The notes beneath the pieces are model-generated. The model saw nothing but the letters and a program-made list of their open reading frames with translations. It was not told the DNA's origin and made no database searches. Both the position numbers and the translations under genes were made by a program. DNA of 37,414 nt from NCBI GenBank assembly GCA_028708425.1, contig JAQVYY010000036.1, positions 1 to 37,414 of the forward strand. The letters are read 5' to 3'. Positions 9,114-18,162 of this stretch are shown one piece after another (position 1 is the stretch's first letter; each line of letters starts with the position of its first letter). Origin of the DNA: Bacteroidales bacterium (GTDB lineage: Bacteria; Bacteroidota; Bacteroidia; Bacteroidales; Tenuifilaceae).

Positions 9114-10499
9114 ATGAACAATAAACAAACATTATCTCTTTACGAGGTTACCCAGAAAATAATCGATGCAATAGACTCCGAATTCCCTGGTTTACTTTGG
9201 GTTATTGGTGAGATAAGCGAGATTAAAGAGAACATTTCGGGACACTGCTACCTTGAGCTAGTTGAAAAAGACAAAAAAACGGAACAACCTAAGGCTAAAG
9301 CAAGAGGAACAATATGGGCTAGAAACTACAGAATGATAAGACCCTTTTTCGAAAGGGCTGCCGGCAGGAAACTTTCATCAGGAATAAAAGTTCTAGTTCA
9401 GTGTACCGTTAACTACCATCCAATTTACGGCTTCTCGCTAAACATTGTTGATATAGACCCTACGTTTACAATTGGCGATATTGAAATGCAGCGCCAAGAG
9501 ACCATAAATAAGCTTATTGCAGAAGGGGTTATGGATATGAACAAGCAGACTTTAATGCCCATACTCCCCAAGCGTATTGCGGTAATATCGTCGCCCACTG
9601 CCGCAGGTTTTGAAGACTTTACAAACCAACTCGAAAATAATCCCTACGGTTACGCATTCCATATAAAACTATTCAACGCTGTAATGCAGGGCGATAAGGC
9701 CGAGAATTCAATAATTCAGGCACTTGACCGAATACACGAATCAATTGATAATTGGGATGTGGTAATTATTATAAGAGGTGGAGGCTCTCAAATTGACCTT
9801 GGCTGTTTCGACTCGTACAATATAGCCAATAATATCGCTCAATTCCCTATTCCAATTATAACTGGAATAGGACACGAAAAAGATGTTACTATTGCCGACA
9901 TGGTAGCCCACTCCAAGCAGAAAACCCCAACGGCTGTAGCCGAATTTTTGATAGCCCAATTTATTAACGCCGAGAACTGGCTTGAGGAGGCCAATAATGA
10001 CTTTACAGATGCAGTAAATCAAAAGATTCAATCCAACGTTGATACACTGAATAGAATTGGCAACCAGCTAGTACCATTGGTTATAAAAACAACCCAAGCC
10101 GCCTCGGGGCGGCTACAAAAGACATTACATTTGGGGCAAGACATTACCTCTAAATATATTACCAAACACAACATCATTCTACACAAAAAAGGGAACCAAA
10201 TAAATACCCAATCGATAGTTATTAGGAATAAAGAATTAGCCAAGCTAGACCAGCATAAAAAACTGATTACAAGCAAAATAAGGGGTAAGGTAACTAACGA
10301 GCACAACAACTTGCTACATGTAGAAAAAAACATAGCTGCAATTGATCCAATAAATGTTTTAAAGCGTGGATACTCTATTACTACGCAAAATGGGAAGTTG
10401 GTAAAATCTGCAAACGAATTGGCTGCTGGTAGTAAAGTTAAAACGGTACTTTCAACGGGAAAGTTTACAAGTATAATTGACAAGATTAACCGGGAATAA
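9114..10499 (+). CDS. xseA: Exodeoxyribonuclease VII large subunit
   Basis: 461 residues, normal length. The N-terminal OB-fold (about 1-105) starts LSLYEVTQKI and includes WVIGEISEIKENISGHCYLE. The catalytic domain (about 125-320) has PKRIAVISSPTAAGFEDF, VVIIIRGGGSQIDL and GIGHEKDVTIADMVA with KTPTAVAEFL. A coiled-coil region follows, and a small C-terminal domain (LKRGYSITTQNGKLV) closes the protein. With XseB it forms the cytosolic exonuclease that degrades single-stranded DNA from both ends. An AAGGAAG stretch about 10 bases before the ATG supports the start. Two histidine kinases separate it from xseB instead of the usual direct adjacency. Confidence 0.97.
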   Translation: MNNKQTLSLYEVTQKIIDAIDSEFPGLLWVIGEISEIKENISGHCYLELVEKDKKTEQPKAKARGTIWARNYRMIRPFFERAAGRKLSSGIKVLVQCTVNYHPIYGFSLNIVDIDPTFTIGDIEMQRQETINKLIAEGVMDMNKQTLMPILPKRIAVISSPTAAGFEDFTNQLENNPYGYAFHIKLFNAVMQGDKAENSIIQALDRIHESIDNWDVVIIIRGGGSQIDLGCFDSYNIANNIAQFPIPIITGIGHEKDVTIADMVAHSKQKTPTAVAEFLIAQFINAENWLEEANNDFTDAVNQKIQSNVDTLNRIGNQLVPLVIKTTQAASGRLQKTLHLGQDITSKYITKHNIILHKKGNQINTQSIVIRNKELAKLDQHKKLITSKIRGKVTNEHNNLLHVEKNIAAIDPINVLKRGYSITTQNGKLVKSANELAAGSKVKTVLSTGKFTSIIDKINRE

Positions 10500-10548
10500 A
10501 ATTGTGTGAAAAAATTAATGTTAGTATATTTAAAAAAATACTGGTTCT

Positions 10549-12744
10549 GTGAAAATAAAACATAGTTTACTCATAATACTTCTTTGTTTGGCTCATGCTG
10601 TATCATCTGGTCAGGTTAGCCAGCAAGCTATAGACAGCCTGAGAGCACTAACCCAAAGCCCAGATAAAATTCAACAAGTACAAGCGCTCATTGAATTATC
10701 TAGGGCATACTGGCAAATAAACGTCGATTCGACATTTATATATGCCAATCAGGCTCTTGCCATAGCCGAACAATCTAAAGACAACATACTTTTAGGAAAC
10801 GCATACAATAACAGGGGAAATGCTTATCAGATAAAAAAGGAGTATGAAAAATCCATTGAAGATTATAACATTGCGCTTAGCTACAGAAAAGAATTTGACA
10901 TACCCCTGATGGCTGTTCACTCATTAATCAACTCCGCAAGTTCATACTTTAACCTAAACGAATATTCAGAAACACTGAACTCTCTAAAAGAAGCTTTTGA
11001 AATAGCCAATACGCATAAACTAGTATCAGAACAATCTTTTGTCCTAAACTATTTAGCCAATACCTACTCAACAATTAACGACAATAACCTCGCTCTTGAA
11101 TACGCCATTAAAGCGGCAAGTACACATATACAAACGGAGAACAAGGCTGGCCTTGCATCCTCATACAACTTTATAGGAACAATTCACCGAAAATTAGGCA
11201 ATAAAAAGTTGGCATTAGAATACTTTCTTAAAGCATACGAAATTCAGCAAAGTGAAAAAATCAACCAAGGCCTAAGCAATACCCTTAATAACTTGGGTAT
11301 AATTTACAATGAGCTGAGCGAAAATGAAAAGGCTCTGGAATACTACAAAAAAGCACGTAATCTAGCAATTGAGGATAATGATAAGAGTGGGCAGTCGGCA
11401 GCATATAATAACATCGGAATGCTTTCATCAGAGATAAAAAATTACGATGAAGCGATTTCATCATATAAAAAATCGATTGCATTAAGCGAGGAGGTAGAAG
11501 ATTACGCTAGCCTTCTGAATACCAACAACAATCTAGCATGGATTTATTACCATCAGGGAGACGTTAATATGGCTATGCACTTTGTTCAAAAAGCACTTTC
11601 GTATGCCGACAAGTGTAAGGAACTAGTTTTCATTTCCGAAAGTTATGAAATACTCAGCAAAATATATTACCAACAGCAAAACTACAAGAGAGGATTTGAA
11701 CACCTTGAGAAAATAATAGCTATAAACGATAGCCTATATAAAGCCAGCAGCATTGAGCAACTTATGGAAACACAGGTGCGTTTTGAAACGGAGCGTAAAG
11801 AGAAGGAAATAGAGCTGCTGAAAAAGAATGACCAGATTAAAAGTCTTGATCTGCAAAGACAGAAAAACCTAAATGCATACTGGATTATTATAATGATAAT
11901 GCTTGTAGCCTTTAGCATTACTATCATCCTTTTCCTTAGAGCAAAACTTAAAGTTAATAAACTACTTACCGAAAAAAACGTCCAGCTCAAAAAGATAAAT
12001 AAGAAACTGGTTGAATCGGAGGTAAACCTAAAAGGCATTAATACAACTAAGGACCGTTTATTTTCAATTATAGCTCACGACCTAAAAAATCCGTTTAACG
12101 CTTTACTTGGCTTTAGCGAGTTACTATTTAAAAACATCAGCCAATATACCGAGAATGAAATAAAAGACCTAGTTAAAATCATTTACGACTCCTCGCAAAA
12201 CCTTTATAAATTACTCGAAAATCTACTACAATGGTCACGTTCACAGCTAGGCAGTATAATGTACAAACCTGAGCTATTCCCCCTTACAGTACAAATAAAC
12301 GAAGAGCTCGAACTGCTTAAACCTGCTGCCGATAAAAAACAAATAAATATTCTACTGCAAGTAGAAGAGCACCTAATTGTTTGGGCCGATAGAAATTTGG
12401 TGGGAGTTGTTGTTCGAAATTTGATTAGTAACGCCATTAAATTTAGTGACAATAACGACGAAATAACAATTTCGGCAACCGAGGATGAAAACATGGTTAA
12501 AATTGCCGTTAAGGATAACGGGGTTGGAATTAATGATGCTGATAAGGATAAACTTTTTAGGCTAGACACCAATTTCACTTCACAAGGAACTGCAGGTGAA
12601 AAGGGAAGTGGTCTTGGACTTTTACTCTGCAAAGAATTTGTTAAGAAAAATGGGGGAGAAATTTGGATAGAAAATAATCCCAACAAGGGAATGATCTTCT
12701 TCTTTACCTTGCCTTCATACCGTACAACTCAAAGCAACACCTAA
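10549..12744 (+). CDS. TPR-sensor histidine kinase 1
   Basis: 731 residues from a GTG start; the signal peptide (MKIKHSLLIILLCLAHAVSS) immediately follows it. Residues about 60-400 are tetratricopeptide repeats, for example AYNNRGNAYQIKKEYEKSIE. A coiled coil leads to one membrane helix (about 444-465, YWIIIMIMLVAFSITIILFL). The cytosolic part has an H-box FSIIAHDLKNPFNAL with phospho-acceptor His510, an N-box NLISNAIKFSD near 624, DNGVGI and GSGLGLLLC. This is a complete HisKA plus HATPase kinase with a periplasmic TPR sensor. There is no receiver or DNA-binding domain and no response regulator in the window, so the partner is unknown. It lies 49 bases after xseA and 34 before its paralogue. 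Confidence 0.95.
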   Translation: MKIKHSLLIILLCLAHAVSSGQVSQQAIDSLRALTQSPDKIQQVQALIELSRAYWQINVDSTFIYANQALAIAEQSKDNILLGNAYNNRGNAYQIKKEYEKSIEDYNIALSYRKEFDIPLMAVHSLINSASSYFNLNEYSETLNSLKEAFEIANTHKLVSEQSFVLNYLANTYSTINDNNLALEYAIKAASTHIQTENKAGLASSYNFIGTIHRKLGNKKLALEYFLKAYEIQQSEKINQGLSNTLNNLGIIYNELSENEKALEYYKKARNLAIEDNDKSGQSAAYNNIGMLSSEIKNYDEAISSYKKSIALSEEVEDYASLLNTNNNLAWIYYHQGDVNMAMHFVQKALSYADKCKELVFISESYEILSKIYYQQQNYKRGFEHLEKIIAINDSLYKASSIEQLMETQVRFETERKEKEIELLKKNDQIKSLDLQRQKNLNAYWIIIMIMLVAFSITIILFLRAKLKVNKLLTEKNVQLKKINKKLVESEVNLKGINTTKDRLFSIIAHDLKNPFNALLGFSELLFKNISQYTENEIKDLVKIIYDSSQNLYKLLENLLQWSRSQLGSIMYKPELFPLTVQINEELELLKPAADKKQINILLQVEEHLIVWADRNLVGVVVRNLISNAIKFSDNNDEITISATEDENMVKIAVKDNGVGINDADKDKLFRLDTNFTSQGTAGEKGSGLGLLLCKEFVKKNGGEIWIENNPNKGMIFFFTLPSYRTTQSNT

Positions 12745-12778
12745 AAATATTTTTAAAAACATACATACTATCTTAAGC

Positions 12779-15661
12779 ATGTTTAGCAGGTACTACAACA
12801 TTGGCATCTTCCTTTTATACGTTATGCAACTAATGTTTTTGCCAACTACAAGTACAGCTACAAGTACAGCTGGGCAAAGCTCAAGTAAGCACAGGTTGCT
12901 AACAAAACAGGCTGAAGTCTATCTTTTCGAGAATCCTCGAAAAGCAATTCATTATGCGGCCATAGCACTTGAGGGGGCAAAGCAAAAACCCGACACAGCT
13001 GTTCTCACAACAGGCTACGCAACAATTGCTCGGGCTCACATAGTGCTGGGAAATATTAACAATGCACAGCTCTATATCGATTCAGCAAAAAATATCTGCC
13101 CAAACAAATTACATCTGGAAAACATCGATTTGATTCGTTCTCAAATAGAATTGCTACTAAAACAGGGTAAATCTTTAGACGCCGAAAAATTGCTAGACGA
13201 ATTTACTATACAAGCAAAAACGCTAAGAAACGACTCGTTAACCATTAACTTCCTACTACTTAACGCTAACATGCTTAGCATTGAGGGAAACCATAAGAAA
13301 GCACTGGAGACCATTGACGAAGCGCTAGCTTTATCGCAAGGTGGCACGCTAAATAGTAAAGAAAGTGAATGCTACAGGCTAAAAGGGAGTATCCAATTAA
13401 GAAAAGGAGAGTACAACAGCGCGTTAGCCAGTTACCAACATGCCTTAAGCCGTTTTGTAAGTTTAAACGATACGGCGAACACCCTTATTACATTACGAAA
13501 CATTAGCTTGGCATATCGCGATATGGGCAAGTATACCGAGTCGCTTGAAGCGCTAAACTCTTCGCTTAAAATTGCGCTACAGGGCAATCGGCACAACGAG
13601 CTTGGGCGTATATACAACTTACTGGGGAGCCTCTACGCCCGAATGGGTAAAAATAACGAAGCACTTGAAAATTACAGTCACAGCTTAGCCATTAGAGAAA
13701 AACATCAGTACCTATCGAGCTACGCATCAACCCTTGAAAACATTTCGAGAATACAGCGAAAATTAGAGCAGTACCCCGAAGCCTTAAGTAATTTGCAAAA
13801 AACTATAACCATTCGCAAAGAGTTAAATGATAAACGATTACTGGCATCAACCTACAACGAAATTGGAACCCTATACGCACAGCAAGGAATGCTTGCCGAC
13901 GCCCTAAAAAACTATCTGAACTCTCTGAAAATTAGGCAGGAAGAAAATTTGGTCACCGATATGTCGCGCTCTCTTATTAATATTGGGGTTACATATCGCC
14001 AGCTAAAATCGCATCAAAATGCGCTAAAATACTTCAATCAGGCGCTTAGCATCACTTCGGATGATGCGGATCCCATAGGTAAATCCTACATTTACATCCA
14101 CTTAGGCAATACATATATGGATATTAACAACCCCACCGAAGCCATAAAAAGCTACAAGGAAGCATTGGCGTATCGAAAAAAAATTGGAAACGAGCGGCTA
14201 ATTTCGCAAGCCATGCGCAGCCTAGCTGTAGCCTATGCCGAAAATAATCAGTTTGCAAAAGCAAACAGCTTGTTACATAACGCCCTTGCGATAGCCCAAC
14301 AAAAAAACGACACAAAATCCCAAGCCGACATATATAACGAGTTGGGAAACCTTTCGCTAAAAGAGGATAAATTAAGGCAAGCCATAGATTATTTTGAAAA
14401 GGCATCGGTGATTTACGAAGATAATTCGAACCTAGATAGGCGCGGGTTGTGTATTAGAAAGATTGGAGAAACGCAAATTAAGTTAAAGGAATACACCAAG
14501 GCCATAAATAGTCTGAACCTAGCACTTAAGCTTACCAAAGCAACAGAGAACATCAAGCTAAAGGAACTCACGCTACTGGCTCTCTACGAATATTACGACC
14601 AAATTGGACAGCCTACCGAAGCCCTCTCCTACTATAAAATGCACGTTGCCACCAGAGACATCCTAAACAAGCAAGTACAGGAGGAGGCTATATGGCAAGC
14701 CAGCTTAGATTTAGAACTCAACAAAAAGGCCGAAGAAATAAAGCAGATTGAGAGCGAAGTAGAGAGTTTACGAACCGAAGCCCAGCTTAAAACCTTACAG
14801 CTTGAGCAGCAAGCCCTACTTCGCAATTTTTTAATTGTGATATCAATATTTATCCTAATAATTGCAATAGGTAGCGTATATGGATACGTTACTATTAGGA
14901 GAAAAAACACCACTCTATATGAGGCTAATGAAAAGCTAGCCCAATCCGAAGGAGAGCTAAAAAAACTAGTCCAAACAAAGGATAAGCTATTCTCGATAAT
15001 TGCACACGACCTACGAAGTCCATTCACCGCCCTAGTTGGGCTTACCGAGGTGCTGACCAACGATTCGGGCAGGATGAATCAGGAGGAACGCAATGAGTTT
15101 AGCGGGGTTATTCACAGCTCATCAACCAAGCTACTGTCGTTAATCGATAATTTGCTACACTGGTCGCGCAGCCAAACGGGTAAGATAAAGCTAAATCCAC
15201 AAAGAGCTAACCTTTACAATTTAACCACTGAGGTTATCAGCGTTTTAGAACTACAAGCCACCCCAAAAAGCATCGATATAAAGAATGAAATACCCGAGAG
15301 CATTCACATCAACGCCGACTACAACACCATGTCGACCGTAATGCGAAACCTTATATCGAATGCAATAAAATTCACAGAAACCAACGGCAAGGTTGTAATT
15401 ACTGCCTCACAATCGAGCAAGGGTACCAAGCTATCGGTAGCCGACAGCGGCATTGGCATTAGCCCCGAGAATCAGGAGAAACTCTTCAAAATAGAACACA
15501 GCTATAGCACTGAAGGAACGAGCAACGAAAAGGGAACAGGGTTAGGGCTAATAGTTTGTAAAGAATTTGTTGAGCAAAACAATGGTAATATAACGGTAAC
15601 AAGCGAGCTAAACGTAGGAACAACATTTAACATTACATTTCCAACCCAACTAAACGAATAA
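12779..15661 (+). CDS. TPR-sensor histidine kinase 2
   Basis: 960 residues, a longer paralogue of the preceding kinase. A hydrophobic N-terminus (about 8-24) serves as signal peptide or anchor. About a dozen TPRs fill residues 45-620, such as YNLLGSLYARMGKNNEALENY and YNEIGTLYAQQGMLADALKNY. A coiled coil at about 640-675 precedes one membrane helix (about 681-703). The kinase core has FSIIAHDLRSPFTAL with His743, the N-box NLISNAIKFTE near 857, DSGIGI and GTGLGLIVC. It lacks receiver and output domains. The stop is 13 bases before the xseB ATG, so it is probably cotranscribed with the exonuclease subunit. The pair looks like a tandem duplication with expansion of the TPR array in this copy. 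Confidence 0.95.
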   Translation: MFSRYYNIGIFLLYVMQLMFLPTTSTATSTAGQSSSKHRLLTKQAEVYLFENPRKAIHYAAIALEGAKQKPDTAVLTTGYATIARAHIVLGNINNAQLYIDSAKNICPNKLHLENIDLIRSQIELLLKQGKSLDAEKLLDEFTIQAKTLRNDSLTINFLLLNANMLSIEGNHKKALETIDEALALSQGGTLNSKESECYRLKGSIQLRKGEYNSALASYQHALSRFVSLNDTANTLITLRNISLAYRDMGKYTESLEALNSSLKIALQGNRHNELGRIYNLLGSLYARMGKNNEALENYSHSLAIREKHQYLSSYASTLENISRIQRKLEQYPEALSNLQKTITIRKELNDKRLLASTYNEIGTLYAQQGMLADALKNYLNSLKIRQEENLVTDMSRSLINIGVTYRQLKSHQNALKYFNQALSITSDDADPIGKSYIYIHLGNTYMDINNPTEAIKSYKEALAYRKKIGNERLISQAMRSLAVAYAENNQFAKANSLLHNALAIAQQKNDTKSQADIYNELGNLSLKEDKLRQAIDYFEKASVIYEDNSNLDRRGLCIRKIGETQIKLKEYTKAINSLNLALKLTKATENIKLKELTLLALYEYYDQIGQPTEALSYYKMHVATRDILNKQVQEEAIWQASLDLELNKKAEEIKQIESEVESLRTEAQLKTLQLEQQALLRNFLIVISIFILIIAIGSVYGYVTIRRKNTTLYEANEKLAQSEGELKKLVQTKDKLFSIIAHDLRSPFTALVGLTEVLTNDSGRMNQEERNEFSGVIHSSSTKLLSLIDNLLHWSRSQTGKIKLNPQRANLYNLTTEVISVLELQATPKSIDIKNEIPESIHINADYNTMSTVMRNLISNAIKFTETNGKVVITASQSSKGTKLSVADSGIGISPENQEKLFKIEHSYSTEGTSNEKGTGLGLIVCKEFVEQNNGNITVTSELNVGTTFNITFPTQLNE

Positions 15662-15674
15662 AAATTACCTGAAT

Positions 15675-15878
15675 ATGACTAAAAAAAGTATAAGTTACTC
15701 CGAAGCATTAGCTGAAATTGAGATGATAGTAGAAAAGATTGAGAACAATGAGCTTGATATTGACGATTTAGCACAAAATGTGAAACGCGTTGCAGAGCTG
15801 ATAAAGTTTTGCAAAGCGAAGCTTAAAACCACTGAGGAGGAGGTTGAGAAGATTTTGAAAGATTTCGAGGAAAATTAA
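15675..15878 (+). CDS. xseB: Exodeoxyribonuclease VII small subunit
   Basis: 67 residues with the family pattern: SYSEALAEIEMIVEKIENNE, LDIDDLAQNVKRVAELIKFC and KTTEEEVEKIL. It is all helical and binds the C-terminal coiled-coil region of XseA. Length is normal. Its TAA stop lies within the TTAA that opens repeat copy B, so the element abuts the gene exactly. It lies 13 bases downstream of kinase 2. Confidence 0.95.
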   Translation: MTKKSISYSEALAEIEMIVEKIENNELDIDDLAQNVKRVAELIKFCKAKLKTTEEEVEKILKDFEEN

Positions 15879-16024
15879 CCCCACCTATTCATCCAAATAA
15901 TTGGGATCCCCGAAAGCGACTAGGTCTCACTACCAATTTTGTTGCCAAAAATTGGGCTCCACTAGGTCGGGGTAACCCGCATTTGCATTCATCTTTAATA
16001 AATTTGATGAGTAATGCGGGTTAA
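15875..16024 (+). repeat. Interspersed three-hairpin repeat, copy B (full length)
   Basis: 150 bp from TTAACCCCACC to GCGGGTTAA. It has terminal inverted repeats, hairpin 1 (degenerate here), hairpin 2 (CCAATTTT with AAAATTGG) and hairpin 3 (AACCCGCAT with ATGCGGGTT). It sits between the convergent ends of xseB and the aspartase gene and supplies the xseB stop codon through its first TTAA. Confidence 0.9.
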
Positions 16025-16062
16025 ATAAAGTGAGGCACTTTTTGCGCCCCACCCTAATTGTT

Positions 16063-17922
16063 TTAGAAATTAAACTTTGTTGGCTTAATCATATTTTCCG
16101 GTGCCAATATTTTATCGATTTGTTCCTTTGAAAGAATTTTTTTCTCGAGAACTAAATCGTAAACACTTCGCCCCGTTTTAAGGGCTTCCTTAGCAATCAC
16201 GGTTGACTTTTCGTATCCAATAACTGGATTTAAAGCTGTAACTAATCCTATGCTACCGAAAACCAGGTTGCGGCAATGCTCCACGTTGGCCGTAATGCCG
16301 TCAATACATCTATACTTAAGCGTATTCATACCATTTTTCAGCATCTCAATAGACTCAAACATGCTTTGAACAATAATTGGCTCAAACACGTTTAGCTCGA
16401 GCTGACCGCCCTCAACAGCCATGGTTACAGTTAAATCGTTACCTATAACCTTAAATGCAATTTGGTTTACCACCTCAGGGATTACTGGATTTACTTTACC
16501 AGGCATTATAGATGAACCCGGCTGCATGGGTGGTAAGTTAATTTCGTTTAAACCAGCTCGTGGACCAGATGATAATAATCTTAGGTCGTTACAAATTTTT
16601 GAAAGCTTTACGGCTAGCCGCTTAACAGCCGATGAATACATAACAAATGCTCCAGTATCCTGCGTTGCCTCAACAAGGTTTGATGCAAGAGTAACATCAA
16701 GACCAGAAATACGCTTAAGATGTTTCATTACCTTTTCCGAATACTCAGGCTCTGAGTTTATTCCGGTCCCAATAGCTGTAGCCCCCATGTTTACCTCAAG
16801 AAACAATTTAGCATTCTGGTTTAGTCGCTCTTCCTCCTCAGTAAGAGTAGCAGCATACGCCTCAAACACCTGGCCTAGAGTCATTGGCACAGCATCCTGA
16901 AGCTGGGTGCGCCCCATTTTAATAACATGGGCAAACTCGTCAGCTTTCCTACGAAACGAATCTACCAAGATTCTTAAAACATCTACCAACTTTTGGTTTG
17001 AGTGTATAAGAGCAATTTTAACCGCTGTTGGGTAAGCATCATTAGTTGATTGTGAAAGGTTTACATGGCTATTTGGATGGCAAAATTCGTACTGCCCCTT
17101 TTCGTACCCCATGATCTCGAGAGCACGGTTGGCAATAACCTCGTTGGCATTCATATTGGTTGAGGTACCCGCCCCACCCTGAATCATATCAACAGCAAAA
17201 TGGTTATGGAACTTGCCATTTTTAATGTCGTTACATGCACCAACAATGCCATCACGAATTTCGGATGAAAATAATCCTAATTCAAAATTAGCCTCAGCAG
17301 CAGCCTCTTTAACAATGGCTAAACCGTCAATTATTGAAGGGTAAAAACTAAGGGTTACTCCGCTAATATTAAAATTCTCTATTGCACGTAGGGTTTGAAC
17401 ACCGTAGTAGTGTTCATAGGGCACATCACGTTCGCCTAGCAAGTCGTGCTCGCGACGGGTACTACCCGACTCGTACTGGGCAGCAGGGTTAATCATTCGG
17501 TTATTGGCATGGCGCATACGCCTTGAAATAACTCTAGTAATATTAGAGAACACCTTTAATGTGGCGTCTGCACTTTTGCTAAAAAACTCGTTTTTAAGCA
17601 TAAAAACGGTTGTCTCTTCAAGACACCTAGCCGAAGTGGAGTGGGGCGAATCGCTTGTCCAGGAGCCCTCGCCTAAGAAATCGCCCTCGCCAAACTGCGT
17701 AAGTTTTAATTCAACACCAAAAGGATTACTCTTAAACAGCTCAACGGCACCACTATATATTATAAAAATGCTCTCCCTTTTCTCGTTCTCCCTGAAGAGT
17801 AAATCTTTGGACTTAAAGACCTTTTGCATAACGCTACCTGCAAGCATATTATACTCGCTATCGGTTAGCCCTTTAAATAGCTCAACCTTTTTTAAGAAAT
17901 TTACTATCTCTCGGTTATCCAT
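16063..17922 (-). CDS. aspA: Aspartate ammonia-lyase fused to an N-terminal cyclic-nucleotide-binding-like domain
   Basis: 619 residues; ordinary aspartases are about 470. Residues about 1-145 have the CRP-type beta-roll: VELFKGLTDSEYNMLAG, IFIIYSGAVELFK and GEGDFLGEGSW. In the phosphate-binding cassette Glu is kept (LGEGS), but the usual Arg of the PR(S/T)A motif reads PHSTSA, so cAMP binding may be altered or lost. Residues about 150-619 are an aspartase/fumarase superfamily enzyme with QGGAGTSTNMNANEVIANRA, GRTQLQDAVPMTLGQ and the signature GSSIMPGKVNPVIPEVVNQ. The VIPEVVNQ tail favours aspartase over fumarase. The reaction is aspartate to fumarate plus ammonia in the cytosol. The fusion suggests allosteric control by a ligand. 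It is convergent with xseB. Confidence 0.93.
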   Translation of the reverse strand: MDNREIVNFLKKVELFKGLTDSEYNMLAGSVMQKVFKSKDLLFRENEKRESIFIIYSGAVELFKSNPFGVELKLTQFGEGDFLGEGSWTSDSPHSTSARCLEETTVFMLKNEFFSKSADATLKVFSNITRVISRRMRHANNRMINPAAQYESGSTRREHDLLGERDVPYEHYYGVQTLRAIENFNISGVTLSFYPSIIDGLAIVKEAAAEANFELGLFSSEIRDGIVGACNDIKNGKFHNHFAVDMIQGGAGTSTNMNANEVIANRALEIMGYEKGQYEFCHPNSHVNLSQSTNDAYPTAVKIALIHSNQKLVDVLRILVDSFRRKADEFAHVIKMGRTQLQDAVPMTLGQVFEAYAATLTEEEERLNQNAKLFLEVNMGATAIGTGINSEPEYSEKVMKHLKRISGLDVTLASNLVEATQDTGAFVMYSSAVKRLAVKLSKICNDLRLLSSGPRAGLNEINLPPMQPGSSIMPGKVNPVIPEVVNQIAFKVIGNDLTVTMAVEGGQLELNVFEPIIVQSMFESIEMLKNGMNTLKYRCIDGITANVEHCRNLVFGSIGLVTALNPVIGYEKSTVIAKEALKTGRSVYDLVLEKKILSKEQIDKILAPENMIKPTKFNF

Positions 17923-18110
17923 AACGTAAGATTATTAGTTAACATACTGACAGTTAATAACTGATTATATCATTTATATATACATACAAAATTATCTAAG
18001 TTTATTCTGATTAACTAAGAAAAGCTGATGATTTAAGTAACCTTATGCCGTTAAACATTATTTGCCAACCAACCTGTGGTTGATGAAAGCAAAATAAATT
18101 TAAGCAAACC

Positions 18111-18135
18111 AAAAAAACCCTGCAAAAATGCAGGG
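18111..18135 (-). terminator. Rho-independent terminator of the trypsin-fold gene
   Basis: Stem CCCTGCA / TGCAGGG with AAAA loop. On the minus strand it is followed by seven U residues, 28 bases after the stop at 18163. Confidence 0.8.
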
Positions 18136-18162
18136 TCCATTCAACAATCATAAAAAAACAAC

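Noticed and set aside
10028-10483. 151-codon minus-strand frame inside xseA
   Set aside because: Antisense shadow of a well-supported gene, with no independent signal.
16421-16900. 159-codon plus-strand frame inside the aspartase gene
   Set aside because: Antisense shadow of a strongly conserved enzyme.
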